The notes under the pieces were generated by a model that saw only the letters and a list, made by a program, of their open reading frames with translations, did not search any database and was not told where the DNA came from. From Chlorobiota bacterium (GTDB lineage: Bacteria > Bacteroidota > Bacteroidia > Bacteroidales > B39-G9), in NCBI GenBank assembly GCA_030632095.1, contig DAOVJU010000118.1:1-8637 (forward strand): DNA of 8,637 bases, in the 5' to 3' direction. A program made the translations under genes and the position numbers. This document shows positions 5,709-8,637 of this stretch, piece after piece (the stretch's first letter is position 1; the number at the start of each line of letters is the position of its first letter).

Positions 5709-8637
5709 ATGAGAGATCACATAAATAGGATTTATAAACCTGTATTACTGTTATTCTATATATTTATCTTTTGTTCTGACAATCAGGCAAATATTATTAA
5801 TTATAAAATTGATAGTTTAAGAAATGAATTAAATAAAATCCACACTAATAAAGAGTTTATTTTAAATGAAATAGCTTTTTTATATTGTAATGTAGATTCA
5901 GACTCCGCGAATTTATATTCGAGTTTGGCTTTACTAGAATCTGAAAAAAATAAAAATAATTTAGAAATTGCCAAAGCTTATAAGGTTAAAGGTATTACAG
6001 AGTATTATAAAGGAGAACTAAACAAATCGCTTTCATACTATAACAAGGCTCTTAACATTTTTAAAATAGAAAAAGACAGTTTAGGAATTGCAAAAATATA
6101 CAATAATATAGGTATACTTTACGAAAACTGGGGAGATTATGAACTTGCAATTTACAATTATCAAAGCGCGTTACACATACATGAATTACTTAAGAACAAA
6201 TCAGGTGTAGCTGGCTCAATGAGTAATTTAGGTGTCGTGAACTTTAACATTGGTAATTATGAAAAAGCTTTAGAATGTTTTAAAAAATCTTTGGAAATAA
6301 ATGAGATAATCGGGAACGAAATAATTGTAGCAAATGTTTTAAACAACATTGGCGCTGTTTACAGAGACATAAACAAAACTGCATTAGCGCTTGAATATTA
6401 CCATCTCTCTAAAGAAATAAGTAAACAGTTAGAATATAAATATGGATTAGCAAACTCGATCAGCAATATAGGTTTCATAAAACTTAATAATGGAGAATAT
6501 AATGAAGCGGAAAAGTATTTCCGGGATGCATTAGTAATACGAAAAGAAATTGGAAATAAAAGAGGTATTGCCAGTTCATATGATAAACTTGGAAATGTTA
6601 ATTTAGCCCTGGGTAATTACTTGGAAGCAATAAGTTTTTATCATAAAGGATTAAGAATTGCACGGGAAGCTGAGATCAGGGAAATTGAAAAAAACATTTA
6701 TCATCATTTATTCAGGGCACATTTACAATTAAACAATTATAAGAAAGCATTACAGTACCATATTAAATACTCATCTGTTAAAGATTCAATATTTAGTAAA
6801 GAAAGCATTGATAAAATACATGAATTGCAAACCAGGTTTGAATTTGCAAGAAAAGAAAAAGAACTAAATAAGCTGGAGAGTAAAGCAAATATCCAGGAAA
6901 TGGAGTTAGAAAAAAAATCCCTGATTAATTCACTGTTATTTTATGCTATGTCAGTTTTTTTTATATTACTCATTATAATATTCCTTGGCTATCGAAAAAT
7001 TAAAAAAGCCAATAAAATCTTGACAAAAAATAAAATTGATCTTGACGAACAAAAAAACATTCTGCTAAATATTAATTCAGAATTACAACAAGCAAAAATT
7101 GAAGCAGAAACGGCAAATCAATCGAAAAGTATTTTCCTGGCAAATATGAGCCATGAGTTCAGAACTCCCATGAATAGTATAATAGGGTTTACAAACCTGC
7201 TTATAAAAAAACCAAATCATGAAAAGTATAAGCATTATCTGCAAAACATAAAAAGTTCTTGTAGCAACCTGTTAATGTTAATAAATGATATTCTTGATTT
7301 ATCGAAAATTGAAGCAGGGAAAATTGGAATTGACAGGCAAGAGTTTGATATTAAAAAATTAATTTATACTCTTAATGATACATTTCAAATAAATGCACAT
7401 GAGAAATATATAAAGTTAAACCTGAATTTTGATAGAAATATTCCTCATATAATAATAGGAGATAAACTCAGGCTAAACCAGATACTTACTAATCTACTGG
7501 GCAATGCCATTAAGTTCACAAATAAAAAAGGAAAAGTTGACATTAATATAACTGTTGAAAATAGTACAGACAAACATATTACACTTAAATATGTTATTTC
7601 AGACAGTGGGGTTGGGGTTGATAAATCAAAAATTGAATCAATTTTTGATAATTTCAACCAGGGTGATAATCATACAAATAAAAAATATGAAGGAACAGGA
7701 TTAGGATTATCGATAGTCAAAAAATTAGTTGATTTGCAAAAAGGAACTATTAAAGTAAAAAGTGAATTAGGAAAAGGATCTGAATTCACTGTGACATTAA
7801 AGTATTTACTGCCCTTGCCTAAAAGTGAAGATATCGAACAAAAAGATATATATGAAGCATTGAGTTTACCTTCAAACGTAAAAATACTTCTGGCTGAAGA
7901 TATCATTACAAACCAGGAAGTTGCTGTTGATTTAATACAATATTATAATCCGAACGTAAAAATTGACACTGTAGAAAATGGTTTTGGCGTTATCGAAATG
8001 CTTAAAAAAAATCAATATGATGTAATTTTACTCGATATTCAAATGCCATTTATGGATGGATATGAAACAATAGAACATATTAGGAATAAACTGAAATTAA
8101 CTGAACTTCCGGTAATAGCATTAACAGCATATGCTTTAGATAAAGACAAAGAAAAGATTATGGATCATGGGTTTAACGATATTATTGTAAAACCTTTTGA
8201 ACCAGAAAACCTGATTAAAAAAATTATTTTTTATGCGAGTAGATATAAAACAAATCGAGGTTATAATGTAGAAAATGATATATTATTAAAAACACGTAAA
8301 ATAATACAGGATGAACCGGTTGACCTTGCTTTATTTAGTGAACAATTCAAATATATTAACCTGAATTATTTATATAAAAATTACAGAGGCAACCTTGAAG
8401 GGATAAGGAAAATTTTAAATTTATATGTTGCTTCTATAAATGATGATATTGTAAGGCTTGAAAAAAACATTAAGGAAGGGAATATACATGTTGTGGCATC
8501 AATTGCACATAAACTAAAATCGCAGTTTAATTACATTGGGCTTACAAAAACAAACGAAGATGTTTATTATCTTGATGAGTTAAAAAATAACTTCTCAAAT
8601 CCATTAGAATTATTAGAAATAATAAATAAAATGAAAG
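5709..8637 (+). CDS. TPR-repeat hybrid histidine kinase with receiver and Hpt domains (3' partial)
   Basis: Predicted sensor kinase; 976 codons are visible and the reading frame is still open at the window end. The N-terminus has a hydrophobic segment (about 11-22) acting as signal peptide or anchor; its Cys22 follows FIF, which is not a good lipobox. Seven TPR repeats of 40 residues span 87-366, then a charged helix, one membrane segment (about 406-427) and a coiled linker. The TPR part is therefore expected in the periplasm. HisKA has H482 in SHEFRTPMN (Phe where Ile is usual). HATPase has N599 (NLLGNAIKFT), G1 DSGVG at 632-636 and G2 GTGLGL at 662-667. The receiver, about 724-842, has E730/D731, D776, T806 and K828. 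The Hpt domain has H934 with K937 (AHKLK). All phosphotransfer residues are intact. Compared with the neighbouring kinase's Hpt, about 15-20 residues and the stop are missing. Output order is identical to that neighbour, implying a paralogous catalytic half with a different sensor. No DNA-binding domain is seen. Confidence 0.93.
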   Translation, partial: MRDHINRIYKPVLLLFYIFIFCSDNQANIINYKIDSLRNELNKIHTNKEFILNEIAFLYCNVDSDSANLYSSLALLESEKNKNNLEIAKAYKVKGITEYYKGELNKSLSYYNKALNIFKIEKDSLGIAKIYNNIGILYENWGDYELAIYNYQSALHIHELLKNKSGVAGSMSNLGVVNFNIGNYEKALECFKKSLEINEIIGNEIIVANVLNNIGAVYRDINKTALALEYYHLSKEISKQLEYKYGLANSISNIGFIKLNNGEYNEAEKYFRDALVIRKEIGNKRGIASSYDKLGNVNLALGNYLEAISFYHKGLRIAREAEIREIEKNIYHHLFRAHLQLNNYKKALQYHIKYSSVKDSIFSKESIDKIHELQTRFEFARKEKELNKLESKANIQEMELEKKSLINSLLFYAMSVFFILLIIIFLGYRKIKKANKILTKNKIDLDEQKNILLNINSELQQAKIEAETANQSKSIFLANMSHEFRTPMNSIIGFTNLLIKKPNHEKYKHYLQNIKSSCSNLLMLINDILDLSKIEAGKIGIDRQEFDIKKLIYTLNDTFQINAHEKYIKLNLNFDRNIPHIIIGDKLRLNQILTNLLGNAIKFTNKKGKVDINITVENSTDKHITLKYVISDSGVGVDKSKIESIFDNFNQGDNHTNKKYEGTGLGLSIVKKLVDLQKGTIKVKSELGKGSEFTVTLKYLLPLPKSEDIEQKDIYEALSLPSNVKILLAEDIITNQEVAVDLIQYYNPNVKIDTVENGFGVIEMLKKNQYDVILLDIQMPFMDGYETIEHIRNKLKLTELPVIALTAYALDKDKEKIMDHGFNDIIVKPFEPENLIKKIIFYASRYKTNRGYNVENDILLKTRKIIQDEPVDLALFSEQFKYINLNYLYKNYRGNLEGIRKILNLYVASINDDIVRLEKNIKEGNIHVVASIAHKLKSQFNYIGLTKTNEDVYYLDELKNNFSNPLELLEIINKMK
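5967..6806 (+). repeat. Seven tandem TPR repeats, 40-residue pitch
   Basis: Residues 87-366 of the TPR kinase divide into seven units of exactly 40 residues starting at 87, 127, 167, 207, 247, 287 and 327, with no insertion or deletion. Typical unit features are A..Y.N.G..Y near the start, G.Y..A...Y..AL in the middle and a loop often ending in G just before the next unit. The 40-residue pitch, rather than the canonical 34, is known from TPR proteins of the kind often fused to Bacteroidota kinases. The last unit (327-366) is the most divergent and probably caps the array. Such arrays bind peptides or proteins; the ligand here is unknown. Confidence 0.88.

Noticed and set aside
5769..5776. Cys22 of the TPR kinase as a lipoprotein attachment site
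   Set aside because: The residues before it are F-I-F, which do not fit a lipobox needing a small residue at -1 and usually Leu at -3; a signal anchor or ordinary signal peptide is more likely.

Overview
The window is an AT-rich (roughly 30% GC by eye), densely packed signal-transduction locus from what is most likely a member of the Bacteroidota. Four things point there: no Shine-Dalgarno sequence before any of the three genes; 7TMR-DISM membrane receptors; a SpoIIE-type phosphatase introduced by the 'SINYAKRIQ..ILP' motif common in that phylum; and a periplasmic TPR-type hybrid histidine kinase. No genus can be named from sequence alone.

Layout, all on the + strand. Positions 1-157 are an upstream edge with no confident gene and at best a weak promoter candidate. 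Positions 158-2515 encode a 7TM receptor joined by a long coiled coil to a PP2C/SpoIIE serine/threonine phosphatase domain. After 9 bases, 2525-5674 encodes a second 7TM receptor of the same family, joined by a coiled coil to a hybrid histidine kinase (HisKA, HATPase, receiver, Hpt). After 34 bases, 5709-8637 encodes a third sensor with seven TPR repeats, one transmembrane helix and the same HisKA-HATPase-receiver-Hpt output. It is cut by the window end inside the Hpt domain. No terminator-like hairpin separates the genes, so they look like one operon.

How they may work together (inference): the first two genes share a homologous sensor half but differ in output, dephosphorylation of a Ser/Thr-phosphorylated partner versus a His-Asp phosphorelay. 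The second and third share the output half but differ in sensor. The operon therefore looks like a small combinatorial set of two sensor types and two output types. Neither kinase has a DNA-binding domain, and no partner-switching proteins (STAS antagonist, anti-sigma kinase) are present, so the final effectors lie outside the window.

Every family here is known. The parts worth a second look are the tandem receptors with swapped outputs, and a recent-looking 84-bp in-frame duplication in the coiled coil of the second gene that adds exactly four heptads. I saw no RNA gene, CRISPR array, insertion sequence or attachment site.
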